NCBI GenBank assembly: GCA_020719385.1
Contig: DYQK01000023.1
Location: 1-36,926, forward strand
Source of the DNA: Rikenella microfusus
GTDB lineage: Bacteria; Bacteroidota; Bacteroidia; Bacteroidales; DYQK01
Direction: 5' to 3'
Length of the DNA: 36,926 bases
The position numbers and the translations under genes are program-made. Below the pieces are notes generated by a model. That model did no database searches, was not told where the DNA came from, and saw nothing but the letters and a program-made list of their open reading frames with translations. Position 1 is the stretch's first letter. The number at the start of each line of letters is the position of its first letter. Positions 16,445-23,788 of the stretch are shown piece by piece.

Positions 16445-16478
16445 AAAAGTCCTCTCAATTTCTTGACAGAGGACTTTT
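16445..16478. terminator. Bidirectional terminator between HU and the M23 peptidase
   Basis: Perfect 11-bp inverted repeat, AAAAGTCCTCT (16445-16455) and its complement (16468-16478), with a 12-base loop. The stem ends in A/T runs on both sides, so it can terminate both convergent genes. Confidence 0.8.
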
Positions 16479-16517
16479 ATATTATTTTGCGGAATCTTCA
16501 AATAAATTAAGTATGAG

Positions 16518-17489
16518 TTAGTCGTTTTCAGAATTAATCTTAGACGAGGAAATCGAGATTAAACGTTCGTATTCCTTCTGTGATAAATCGTTTGAATAGA
16601 AATTTATCGGATTCACAGGAATACCGTTTTTGTGTACCTCGTAATGCAAGTGTGGAGCGGAGGAAAGTCCTGTTGAACCAACAAGTGCGATAACCTCGCC
16701 TCTTTTGACTCTTTGCCCCTTTTGGACTAACAATTTACTTGCGTGTGCGTAGACCGTCTCGTAACCAAAGCCGTGATTAATTTTTACAACATAACCAAAT
16801 CCTCCTGCGGCGAATTCTGCCTCAATAACGGTGCCATCACTTGCTGCATGAATTGGTGTTCCTTGTTTTGTGCATAAATCGACACCCTCGTGCATTCGGT
16901 AATATCGCAAAATCGGGTGAAATCGCATACCAAAAGGACTAAATGAGTGAATATTTTTGTGGTGTATGGGAGGAAGAGAAGGAATGCTCACCAACATTCG
17001 TTCTTTGTTTTGGATAAATTCGACAATCTCGTTGTAGGATTGGGATTGAACGTAGAGTTGTTTTGTGAGAATGTCGAGCTGCTGAACGGTGCGAATCAGC
17101 ATACGAGAGGAAGGAAAACCATTATACTTCGAGTAGCGGTCTGCACCCCCAAAACCCGCTTTGCGAACCACTGACGGAATATTCGTTAAATTAAAAAACT
17201 CGCGATAAATGTCGTTGTCGCGGGTTTGAACTTCTTCGAGAACTCTCGTCATGTGATTCATGCGTTTGTTGAGAAACTCATACTGTAATTGTAATGTGGC
17301 ATTTTGTCGGCGGAGCAACGTTTCCTTCGGGGTATCAATAAAAAACATCGCAACAATACTTAATATTATCCCGATAATCAAACTGATGCCTAAGTGAGAG
17401 AAAATATTCTTCACATACATTCTGAAACTACCCTCAATTTTGTGAAAACTAAGTGATTCCGCATTAAAGTGATAGTTTAATTGTGCCAT
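16518..17489 (-). CDS. M23-family (LytM) peptidoglycan endopeptidase
   Basis: 323-residue membrane-anchored protein. After a cytoplasmic leader of about 30 residues comes one transmembrane helix (HLGISLIIGIILSIVAMFFI), a coiled-coil region (LLRRQNATLQLQYEFLNKRM) and a C-terminal LytM domain. Zinc ligands are in place: H191 in GMRFHPI, H200 and D204 in MHEGVDL, the AHAS segment, and H280-L-H282 in PHLHYEV. It is therefore probably active, cleaving peptide cross-links of peptidoglycan from the periplasmic side, unlike the inactive EnvC type. The arrangement resembles Bacteroidota M23 proteins related to MepM. The gene faces HU across a shared terminator. No good promoter was found; TACTTTTA upstream on the minus strand near 17560 is a weak candidate. 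Confidence 0.9.
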   Translation of the reverse strand: MAQLNYHFNAESLSFHKIEGSFRMYVKNIFSHLGISLIIGIILSIVAMFFIDTPKETLLRRQNATLQLQYEFLNKRMNHMTRVLEEVQTRDNDIYREFFNLTNIPSVVRKAGFGGADRYSKYNGFPSSRMLIRTVQQLDILTKQLYVQSQSYNEIVEFIQNKERMLVSIPSLPPIHHKNIHSFSPFGMRFHPILRYYRMHEGVDLCTKQGTPIHAASDGTVIEAEFAAGGFGYVVKINHGFGYETVYAHASKLLVQKGQRVKRGEVIALVGSTGLSSAPHLHYEVHKNGIPVNPINFYSNDLSQKEYERLISISSSKINSEND

Positions 17490-17692
17490 AAGAAATTACA
17501 AATAAAAACATAGAAAAATTTTTTGTAAAAGTATAAATTATTTTCTTTTTTGCAAATTTTTTCGCAACTTTTTTTGATTTTTTATATATTTTTTTTCGCT
17601 ATTTTTCGCAATAACTTGATTTTCAACATTTTAAATCTTTAAAATTTGTGAAATTTGTGAAAAAAATTTAATTTTTATCTCAAAAAAATGAT

Positions 17693-17700
17693 TACCTTTG
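17693..17700 (+). promoter_or_regulatory. Bacteroidota -7 box for the SagB-like gene
   Basis: TACCTTTG, 29 bases before the ATG at 17729. A TTTT run at 17672-17675 is in the -33 position. The preceding gap 17490-17692 is A/T-rich with no other clear signal. Confidence 0.5.
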
Positions 17701-17728
17701 CAAAGTTTTTCATTTATTTTTCAAATTT

Positions 17729-18382
17729 ATGATTTTCAATTCGTTAAAAATGAAACTTTGTTGTCTTTTTATTCCGATTTTTTTCGAAATCTCCTGCACT
17801 CTCGCTCAAAAGCAAGAACCAATAAAACTTCCTGCCCCGCAAACTGAGGGAGGAAAACCTCTGATGCAGGCACTCAAGAATCGGCAAAGTACGAGAGATT
17901 TTAGTACAGAAAAAATCCCCGACCAAATGTTGTCAAATTTGTTGTGGGCGGCAAATGGGTTGAATCGAGAAACTAAACATACCGCTCCAACGGCGTTAAA
18001 TAATCAAGAAATTGATATTTACGTTGTTCGAGAAGATGGAACATATTTTTTCGATGCAGATGCACATACTTTAACGTTAGTTGTTGCGAAAGATTTGCGA
18101 AAATTGACAGGAAAGCAAGGTTTTGCCGCAGAAGCACCTCTTAATTTAGTGTTAGTCGCTAATATTGACAAATTTACAGGCATTAGTGATGAGGACAAAA
18201 AAATTTATTCGGCAGCCGATGCGGCTTATATAAGTCAGAATATTTATTTGTTTTGTGCCTCGGAAGGACTCGCAACGGTTGTGCGTGCTTATGTTGACAA
18301 AAAAGAATTGGCAAAAGCACTCAATCTCAAGGAAACGCAAAAAATTATTTTTGCTCAAACGGTTGGATTTTTCAAAAAGTAA
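17729..18382 (+). CDS. Secreted SagB/ThcOx-type nitroreductase-family protein
   Basis: 217 residues. An N-terminal hydrophobic signal peptide (MKLCCLFIPIFFEISCTLAQ) is followed by a nitroreductase fold domain with LMQALKNRQSTRDFSTEKI, then LLWAANGLNR and APTALNNQEIDIYVV, the pattern of SagB/ThcOx FMN-dependent dehydrogenases. The helical part DAAYISQNIYLFCASEGLAT, then VVRAYVDKKEL, is also typical. Homologues in Bacteroidota are exported. Residues around RSxR/QSTRD and the C-terminal VGFFKK match the flavin-binding family layout. Substrate is unknown; there is no ribosomal-peptide precursor or cyclodehydratase nearby, so a bacteriocin role is unlikely. An ATG at 17750 is an alternative start giving a tighter signal peptide. 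Confidence 0.85.
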   Translation: MIFNSLKMKLCCLFIPIFFEISCTLAQKQEPIKLPAPQTEGGKPLMQALKNRQSTRDFSTEKIPDQMLSNLLWAANGLNRETKHTAPTALNNQEIDIYVVREDGTYFFDADAHTLTLVVAKDLRKLTGKQGFAAEAPLNLVLVANIDKFTGISDEDKKIYSAADAAYISQNIYLFCASEGLATVVRAYVDKKELAKALNLKETQKIIFAQTVGFFKK

Positions 18383-18388
18383 AAACAG

Positions 18389-18418
18389 AATCAACGTTAT
18401 GAAAATATAACGTTGATT
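18389..18418. terminator. Bidirectional terminator between the SagB-like gene and the sigma factor gene
   Basis: Perfect 12-bp stem (18389-18400 / 18407-18418) with a 6-base loop, followed by seven T on the plus strand and preceded by a run of A that becomes T on the minus strand. Confidence 0.85.
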
Positions 18419-18433
18419 TTTTTATTCACAGAA

Positions 18434-19027
18434 TTATATCACCGTTAAACTGATATTTTTCTCGCGAATCATTTTTCGCAAACAAATAAGAGCATAACGC
18501 ATTCTGCCGAGAGCCGTGTTGATGCTGACTCCTGTTTGTGCGGCAATTTCTTTGAAACTCAAACCACCATAATGACGAAGCAGAATCACGGTGCGTTGGT
18601 CGGAAGGCAATTTGTCAACTAAATGTCGTAAATCTTTCGAAATTTGATGCTGAATAATCACTTCCTCAACATTTAACTCAACTCCACCTTTACAAGTTAA
18701 AACATCCGAGTCAATTTCTTCGCAAGAAGTTGATTGTAAACGTTTTTCTTTGCGGAAATAGTCAATAACCAAATTGTGTGCAATTCGCATCACCCATGCT
18801 ACAAAAATGCCTTTTTCTGCGTAATTGCCTTTTGTGAGAGATTTTATAACTTTGATGAAAGTGTCTTGAAAAATATCTTCTGCTGCTTGAGAATTTTTGA
18901 CCATCAACAATATATAAGTATAAATTCGAGCCTTGTATTTGTTTATCAAAACTTCAAGACTTTGATGATCACCGTTTACAAACTTTTTTAAAAGTTCGTA
19001 ATCATTGTTTATTTCGATGGTTTCCAT
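18434..19027 (-). CDS. ECF-family RNA polymerase sigma factor
   Basis: 197 residues with both regions of a group 4 sigma factor. Region 2 is YELLKKFVNGDHQSLEVLIN with FQDTFIKVIKSL and ISLRKxxx-like helices (FVAWVMRIAHNLVIDYFRKE). Region 4 ends with LPSDQRTVILLRHYGGLSFK, then EIAAQTGVSINTALGRMRYA. The GLSFKEIA...SINTALGRMRYAL helix is the form common in Bacteroidota SigW-like sigmas. No anti-sigma gene sits next to it, so control must be by another route or by the basal promoter at 19105-19136. The target regulon is not visible in the window. Confidence 0.93.
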   Translation of the reverse strand: METIEINNDYELLKKFVNGDHQSLEVLINKYKARIYTYILLMVKNSQAAEDIFQDTFIKVIKSLTKGNYAEKGIFVAWVMRIAHNLVIDYFRKEKRLQSTSCEEIDSDVLTCKGGVELNVEEVIIQHQISKDLRHLVDKLPSDQRTVILLRHYGGLSFKEIAAQTGVSINTALGRMRYALICLRKMIREKNISLTVI

Positions 19028-19104
19028 AACTTTCGAGTGTTTTTTAGAATGTTATGTACTCGATTTTTCTATGTTCCCTCCTTCCTTTTTTAGAATTCCA
19101 AACG

Positions 19105-19136
19105 CAAAGATATAAAAATTTTTCTGAATAAACAAA
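19105..19136 (-). promoter_or_regulatory. Bacteroidota promoter of the sigma factor gene
   Basis: On the minus strand TTTG (19136-19133), a 20-base spacer, then TATCTTTG (19112-19105). The leader to the ATG at 19027 is about 75 bases. It is a vegetative-type promoter and gives no sign of autoregulation. Confidence 0.65.
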
Positions 19137-19149
19137 TTTTTTCTCAATT

Positions 19150-19181
19150 TTTGTGAAAAAAATAAAAATTTTGTATTTTTG
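19150..19181 (+). promoter_or_regulatory. Bacteroidota promoter of the small lipoprotein gene
   Basis: TTTG at 19150-19153, a 20-base spacer, then TATTTTTG at 19174-19181, 12 bases before the ATG. It is divergent from the sigma-factor promoter without overlap. Confidence 0.7.
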
Positions 19182-19193
19182 CAAAAAAAATCA

Positions 19194-19847
19194 ATGAAAA
19201 ATTTATTAATTCTCTTAATTTTATTTTTGGGTTGTAAAATTTTTAAACCAAATTTATCTGTCGAGAAAATTGCCGCAGACAGTTTAATTGCGAATATAGA
19301 CAAATTTGTCGATAAAAAAGTCGAAATTGAGGGAATAATTGTTCACATTTGCGGCGTTGACGGCAAAAAAATGAAGTTAAAAACTGACAACGGTGCAATT
19401 ATCAAAATTATTCCGCAAGATTCTTTCGTTCATTTTGATAAATCTTTTTATCAGAAAAGAGTTAAAATTTTGGGAAAAGTTAAAGAATCTCGCATCGAAA
19501 AATCGTATATTGACAGCGTTGAGCAGAAAAAAACCTTGTTGTGCCATATTGACAATTCGCCGTGCAAAGATTCGGTGTGGGTTAATAATCAAATTAAAAA
19601 CAAAAAAGCAGACACTTTGTCGAAACGAGATGTCGAAAAATTGCGAAAAAAACTAAAAAAAAGACAAAAATTATATTTCTGTCATAACAGTTGTGGCGGA
19701 GAAATGGTTTTTGTACTGAAAAAATTTGGTTTTTTCGAAAAATTATTCACTTTTTTTTGGAAAATCAAAAGTAAAAGTTTATTTTTGCGAAAATTTATTT
19801 TATGCGAATTGTCAATCCGCTTTATGACACCGCTTTCAAATACTTGA
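19194..19847 (+). CDS. Small OB-fold-like lipoprotein, 3' end altered
   Basis: The ATG at 19194 starts a lipoprotein signal (MKNLLILLILFLGCK) with the lipid-modified Cys in a LFLGC lipobox. The mature part contains an OB-fold-like strand pattern with VDKKVEIEGIIVHICGVDGK, then KMKLKTDNGAIIKI and VKILGKVKESRIEKSYIDSV, like small Bacteroidota lipoproteins with a KVEVEG-VxHxC motif. Cysteines occur in HICGV, LCHID, SPCKD and FCHNSCGG, so metal binding is possible. After about residue 175 the frame runs through a 59-bp repeat shared with the mutA promoter and ends 46 bases inside the next gene. The last 40 or so residues are therefore probably not native; the gene's 3' end appears replaced by an inserted segment. 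Function unknown. Confidence 0.6.
   Translation: MKNLLILLILFLGCKIFKPNLSVEKIAADSLIANIDKFVDKKVEIEGIIVHICGVDGKKMKLKTDNGAIIKIIPQDSFVHFDKSFYQKRVKILGKVKESRIEKSYIDSVEQKKTLLCHIDNSPCKDSVWVNNQIKNKKADTLSKRDVEKLRKKLKKRQKLYFCHNSCGGEMVFVLKKFGFFEKLFTFFWKIKSKSLFLRKFILCELSIRFMTPLSNT
19730..19788 (+). repeat. 59-bp direct repeat, copy 1, carrying a promoter
   Basis: Identical over 59 bases to 20889-20947, 1159 bases downstream. It contains TTTG, a 20-base spacer and TATTTTTG, that is, a complete Bacteroidota promoter, and drives the PD-(D/E)XK gene starting at 19802. Confidence 0.9.
19756..19787 (+). promoter_or_regulatory. Promoter of the PD-(D/E)XK gene, inside the repeat
   Basis: TTTG at 19756-19759, a 20-base spacer, then TATTTTTG at 19780-19787, only 14 bases before the ATG. 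The mutA copy is identical. Confidence 0.65.
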
Positions 19848-20797
19848 TGGACAACGAGAAATTGGCAAAAAAATTAATCTCAGCGATTATTGACAAAGAA
19901 ATTCTTTCTCTCGAAGTTTTTCCGCAAGAAACAGCAATAGAGTTGAAACGGACAAAACCGAGAAAAGAATCGAAGCGAAAACGCAAAACAGAAACAACGA
20001 TTTCGGAATATTTGTCGATTTATCGGCTTGATTTTAAGGCAGTTGTGAAAACAGAAGACGGAAAGGAACAGAAAATTTTAATTGAAGTTCAAAAGTCTCG
20101 TTATCCCGACCCAATAGACCGTTTTCGACAATATCTCGGAGCAAATTATTTGCGAGGCGAAAAATATGTTGACGAAAAGGGCGTTGAGAAATTCCGCTCT
20201 TTGCCGATAATTTCGATTTACTTTCTTGGTTACTTGATGTCAGAATATCAAGAACCAGCGATTTTCGTTGATAATCAAGTGTTTAACGCCGTTTCGAAAA
20301 AGAAAATTGACGTTAAAAACGATTTTGTGAAACTTTTAACTCATCAGACTTACGTTATTCAAGTTTTGCGTATTCCTGCTCGCCCGAATTCTCGTTTGAT
20401 GAGATTGTTGACTTTTTTCGACCAGACTCATCAAATTGAGGGGAAAGATTATATTTTAAATGTTGAGTCAAATTCTTTGAACAAAGATTTCGTTGAACAT
20501 CTGAATATTCCTGCCGAAAGCGATGAATTTGGGAGAAAGTTGCAGTTGGAGAAGGAATATACGACAGAATGGGAGCGAATTTCGATGGAATTGATGGAGG
20601 AACGAGAAATATCGCAAAAACAGCGAGAGGAATTGGAGGTCAAGGACAAGGAATTGCAGGTCAAGGACAAGGAATTGGGTAAAAAAGACTCAATAATTGA
20701 AAATTTGGTTCGCACTCTGTTGCTTTCGGGCAAGTCAAAAGAGGAAATTTCGATTTTAACAGGAATTTCTGTTTCAGAAATTGAAAAATTAACCTAA
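19802..20797 (+). CDS. PD-(D/E)XK nuclease family transposase-like protein (PDDEXK_2)
   Basis: 331 residues. The start MRIVNPLYDTAFKYLMDNEK, then LAKKLISAIIDKEI, is the conserved head of PF12784 proteins, a restriction-nuclease fold annotated as transposases. Nuclease core candidates are D in YRLDFKAVV and the ILIEVQK motif (ExK type), about 40 residues further in YPDPIDRFRQYLGANYLRGE. The tail is a heptad-rich coiled coil (QLEKEYTTEWERISMELMEE) with a 21-bp tandem repeat (VKDKELQ) and a C-terminal SGKSKEEISILTGIS helix-turn-helix-like end. It lies between two identical 59-bp repeats and disturbs the 3' end of the upstream gene, signs of insertion. No terminal inverted repeats typical of an IS were seen. 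Confidence 0.8.
   Translation: MRIVNPLYDTAFKYLMDNEKLAKKLISAIIDKEILSLEVFPQETAIELKRTKPRKESKRKRKTETTISEYLSIYRLDFKAVVKTEDGKEQKILIEVQKSRYPDPIDRFRQYLGANYLRGEKYVDEKGVEKFRSLPIISIYFLGYLMSEYQEPAIFVDNQVFNAVSKKKIDVKNDFVKLLTHQTYVIQVLRIPARPNSRLMRLLTFFDQTHQIEGKDYILNVESNSLNKDFVEHLNIPAESDEFGRKLQLEKEYTTEWERISMELMEEREISQKQREELEVKDKELQVKDKELGKKDSIIENLVRTLLLSGKSKEEISILTGISVSEIEKLT
20637..20678 (+). repeat. 21-bp tandem repeat in the PD-(D/E)XK coiled coil
   Basis: Two 21-base units, AGGTCAAGGACAAGGAATTG plus C or G, encode VKDKELQ and VKDKELG. In-frame expansion of a coiled-coil segment. Confidence 0.7.
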
Positions 20798-20815
20798 ATT
20801 TTTGAGTAATGTTTA

Positions 20816-20853
20816 ATTTTAACAAAAAATAATTTTTTATTTTTTGTTAAAAT
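20816..20853 (+). terminator. Hairpin after the PD-(D/E)XK gene
   Basis: Perfect 15-bp inverted repeat (20816-20830 / 20839-20853), all A/T apart from one G-C pair, with an 8-base loop. No clear T-run follows, so it may be a weak terminator. Confidence 0.45.
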
Positions 20854-20888
20854 TTGCATTTTGAAAAGATATTATTGAGATTTTTTAT

Positions 20889-20947
20889 TTTTTTCGAAAA
20901 ATTATTCACTTTTTTTTGGAAAATCAAAAGTAAAAGTTTATTTTTGC
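20889..20947 (+). repeat. 59-bp direct repeat, copy 2, carrying the mutA promoter
   Basis: Identical to 19730-19788. TTTG at 20915-20918, a 20-base spacer, then TATTTTTG at 20939-20946 form the promoter of mutA (ATG at 20984). Confidence 0.9.
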
Positions 20948-20983
20948 AAAGAAAAATTTTATTATTTTCTCAAATTGATTGTT

Positions 20984-22858
20984 ATGGCAGAACAAAAAAT
21001 GAACTTATTTTCCGAATTTCCACCAATTTCAACAGCCGAATGGGAAGCGGTAATCAAAGCAGACCTCGAAGGTGCTGAATATGAAAAGAAATTAATTTGG
21101 AAAACACTTGAGGGTTTCGATGTTAAACCTTATTATCGCAACGAGGCAATTGAAAATTTGCCTCAAACTGAGATTTTACCCAATGAATTTCCGTATCTCC
21201 GAGGGAATCGCGAGAAAAATAATGCGTGGGAAATTCGTCAAGATATAAAAGTTGGCAAATTTGAAGAGGCAAATCAAAAAGCAATTGACGCACTCAGAAA
21301 AGGTGCAACGTCTGTTGGTTTTATTTTCAATGATAATCCGACTATTTCTGACGAGGATTTTTCAACGTTATTGAAGGATATTGATTTTTCGAAAGTTGAA
21401 CTCAATTTTATTGCCCGCCACGGTGTGGCTGTGCTTTTTCCGCTTTTGGAGAAAGAAATGTTATCTCGAAAAGTGTCTTTTTCTGCTTTGCGAGGTTCAA
21501 TAACTCTTGATGCAATTGGTTATGCTTCTTTGACAGGAAATTTCTGTATCTCTGAAAAAGATGTTTTCGACAGAATTACGTCTGTGACGAAAGATATTAT
21601 TGCGAAATTTCCGAATTTGCGAATCTTAGCCATCAATGGGCATATTTTTCACAACAGCGGAGCAACAGCAGTGCAAGAATTGGCTTTTTCCTTCTCGAAA
21701 GCGGTAGAATATCTCTCGCAACTCACAGACAGAGGACTTTCTGTTGACCAAATTGCCCCTAAGATGACGTTTATTTTCAGTGTTGGTTCGAATTATTTTA
21801 TGGAAATTGCAAAAATTCGGGCGGCAAGACTTTTGTGGGCAAAAATTATTGAACTTTACAAACCCAAATCGATGGAAGCGGCAAAAATGTTTATTCATTC
21901 GGTAACTTCGGAATGGAATAAAACTATTTATGACCCTTATATGAATTTGCTGCGAAGTACAACGGAGGCAATGTCGGCGGTTGTCGGCGGAACAGATTCC
22001 TTGACGGTGCAACCTTTCGATATTGCGTACAAAAATTCTGACGAATTTTCTGACCGTATTTCTCGAAATACGCAAATTATTCTCAAAGAAGAAGCAAATT
22101 TGGACAAAGTTATTGATGCCTCGGCAGGAAGTTATTACATTGAAAGTTTAACGAATTCTATTGCGGCAGAGACTCTCAAATTATTTCAAAACGTAGAGAG
22201 TAAAGGTGGTTATTTGGCGGCGTTTAAAGAAGGTTTTATTCAGACGCAAATCGAAGAAGTAGCAAAGAAGCGCGATATGAATCTTGCTCAGAGACGCGAA
22301 ATTATGGTCGGCACAAACCAATATCCCAATTTTTCTGAAAAAGTTGCTTCGAATATTGATTTTTCGTTGTTAAATGTTTCGATTCCTGAGCGAGAAGACA
22401 AAATGGCGAGGTCGTTAAAACCGTATCGTGGGGCAAAATCGTTTGAGTTGTTGCGTTTAAAAACTGAACAGCATAGTTTTACTCCGAAAGTTTATTTGTT
22501 TACTTTTGGAAATGTGGCGATGCGAAAAGCGCGGGCAATGTTTTCTGCAAATTTCTTTGGTTGTGCGGGTTTTGAAGTTATTGAGTCGCAGGGTTTTGCG
22601 AATATTGAGGAAGGAATTCAAGAAACTTTAAAAATTTCTCCGAATATTGTCGTTTTGTGCAGTTCCGATGACGAATATGAACAATTAGTTCCTGCCGTTT
22701 TCGAAGTCTTGAAAGAGAAAACGATTATTGTTGTTGCGGGTTATCCGACAAAGATTTTGGAAAAATTAAATGCTTTGGGTGTGAAAAATTACATTCATAT
22801 TAAGTCTAATCTCTTGGAAACTTTGCAAATGTTTCAAAAAGAGTTAGGAATTTCGTAA
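20984..22858 (+). CDS. mutA: Methylmalonyl-CoA mutase small (alpha) subunit
   Basis: 624 residues, the non-catalytic subunit of the heterodimeric coenzyme-B12 mutase that interconverts (R)-methylmalonyl-CoA and succinyl-CoA in propionate production. The N-terminal part (FPPISTAEWEAVIKADLEGA) leads into a TIM barrel with WEIRQDIKV, then RLLWAKIIELY and MSAVVGGTDSLTVQPFD, followed by ILKEEANLDKVIDASAGSYY. The C-terminal domain (VYLFTFGNVAMRKARAMFSA) keeps the B12-domain fold but lacks the DxHxxG cobalamin motif, as expected for MutA. The ATG at 20984 is preferred to an in-frame TTG nine bases upstream. The large subunit mutB normally follows directly but is absent here; fabG follows instead after a terminator. 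Confidence 0.93.
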   Translation: MAEQKMNLFSEFPPISTAEWEAVIKADLEGAEYEKKLIWKTLEGFDVKPYYRNEAIENLPQTEILPNEFPYLRGNREKNNAWEIRQDIKVGKFEEANQKAIDALRKGATSVGFIFNDNPTISDEDFSTLLKDIDFSKVELNFIARHGVAVLFPLLEKEMLSRKVSFSALRGSITLDAIGYASLTGNFCISEKDVFDRITSVTKDIIAKFPNLRILAINGHIFHNSGATAVQELAFSFSKAVEYLSQLTDRGLSVDQIAPKMTFIFSVGSNYFMEIAKIRAARLLWAKIIELYKPKSMEAAKMFIHSVTSEWNKTIYDPYMNLLRSTTEAMSAVVGGTDSLTVQPFDIAYKNSDEFSDRISRNTQIILKEEANLDKVIDASAGSYYIESLTNSIAAETLKLFQNVESKGGYLAAFKEGFIQTQIEEVAKKRDMNLAQRREIMVGTNQYPNFSEKVASNIDFSLLNVSIPEREDKMARSLKPYRGAKSFELLRLKTEQHSFTPKVYLFTFGNVAMRKARAMFSANFFGCAGFEVIESQGFANIEEGIQETLKISPNIVVLCSSDDEYEQLVPAVFEVLKEKTIIVVAGYPTKILEKLNALGVKNYIHIKSNLLETLQMFQKELGIS

Positions 22859-22879
22859 GAAAAATTTAATTTTGAACAG

Positions 22880-22912
22880 AAAACCACAAAATTTTTAGAG
22901 TTTTGTGGTTTT
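22880..22912 (+). terminator. mutA terminator
   Basis: 12-bp perfect stem AAAACCACAAAA (22880-22891) with its complement at 22901-22912, a 9-base loop and a T-rich tail. Confidence 0.8.
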
Positions 22913-22949
22913 TCTTTTTGCGAAAAAATATTTTTTGCGAAAAATTGTT

Positions 22950-22957
22950 TATTTTTG
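22950..22957 (+). promoter_or_regulatory. Bacteroidota -7 box for fabG
   Basis: TATTTTTG, 21 bases before the ATG at 22978; the -33 element is not clear. Confidence 0.5.
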
Positions 22958-22977
22958 CAGCGAAAAAATTTTTTCTT

Positions 22978-23727
22978 ATGGCAAAGTTACTTGAAGGAAA
23001 AACTTGTTTAATAACAGGTGCTGCTCGCGGAATAGGAAGGTCTATTGCGTTGAAAATGGCAATTGAAGGAGCAAATGTTGCTTTTACCGATATTTCTCGT
23101 GATGAAAATATGCAAACCTTAGAAGCTGAGTTGACAAATTTGGGGGTTCAAGCAAAGGGTTATGCCTCTGATGCGAGTAAATTTGATGTCACTCAACAAA
23201 CGGTTACAGAGATTTTAAAAGATTTTGGGAAAGTTGATGTTCTTGTCAATAATGCGGGAATCACGCGAGATGCTTTATTGATGCGAATGTCAGAGGAACA
23301 ATGGGATTTGGTTTTAACGGTCAATTTAAAATCTGTGTTTAACTTTACAAAAGCCGTTCAAAATTCAATGCTCAAACAAAAAAATGGTTCAATAATCAAT
23401 TTGAGTTCTGTTGTCGGGGTTAGCGGTAATGCGGGTCAGTCAAATTATTCTGCGTCGAAAGCAGGAATAATTGGGTTCACAAAATCTATCGCAAAAGAAC
23501 TTGGTTCGCGAAATATTCGTTGCAACGCAATTGCTCCAGGATTTATTGTTACCGAGATGACGGCGAAATTGTCTGAAGACGTGAAAACCGAGTGGTTAAA
23601 ACAAATTCCAATGAAGCGCGGCGGCACAACAGAAGACGTTGCGAATGTTGTACTTTTCTTGGCATCTGACCTCTCAGCGTATGTTAGCGGACAAGTGATA
23701 AATGTTTGCGGGGCAATGAACACTTAA
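22978..23727 (+). CDS. fabG: 3-oxoacyl-[acyl-carrier-protein] reductase FabG
   Basis: 249-residue short-chain dehydrogenase that reduces beta-ketoacyl-ACP with NADPH in type II fatty acid synthesis. It has the TGAARGIGRSIA nucleotide motif, the VLVNNAGITRD motif, and the catalytic triad S144 (NLSSVVGVSG), Y157 and K161 (SNYSASKAG). The NIRCNAIAPGFIVTEMT and SAYVSGQVINVCGAM ends match FabG closely. The start MAKLLEGKTCLITG is fixed by the promoter box 21 bases upstream; the longer frame reaching back to 22903 would begin inside the mutA terminator. Not in a fab cluster. Confidence 0.93.
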   Translation: MAKLLEGKTCLITGAARGIGRSIALKMAIEGANVAFTDISRDENMQTLEAELTNLGVQAKGYASDASKFDVTQQTVTEILKDFGKVDVLVNNAGITRDALLMRMSEEQWDLVLTVNLKSVFNFTKAVQNSMLKQKNGSIINLSSVVGVSGNAGQSNYSASKAGIIGFTKSIAKELGSRNIRCNAIAPGFIVTEMTAKLSEDVKTEWLKQIPMKRGGTTEDVANVVLFLASDLSAYVSGQVINVCGAMNT

Positions 23728-23748
23728 TTTTTGTTAAAAAATCTACTT

Positions 23749-23788
23749 TTCTGTCAGGTTTCGCAAAAAAAACTTGACAGAATTTTTT
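23749..23788. terminator. Bidirectional terminator between fabG and dus
   Basis: 13-bp stem (23749-23761 / 23770-23782) with one G-U on the plus strand, followed by TTTTTT at 23783-23788. It also lies just past the stop of the minus-strand dihydrouridine synthase. Confidence 0.75.

Noticed and set aside
17729-18382. Bacteriocin biosynthesis role for the SagB-like protein
   Set aside because: The protein carries a signal peptide and no precursor peptide or cyclodehydratase gene is nearby.
19802-20797. Complete insertion sequence
   Set aside because: No terminal inverted repeats or short target duplications were seen; only the 59-bp direct repeat. The protein is a nuclease-fold member, not a DDE transposase.
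21626-22075. 149-codon minus-strand open frame inside mutA
   Set aside because: Antisense to mutA with arginine-rich, domain-free translation.
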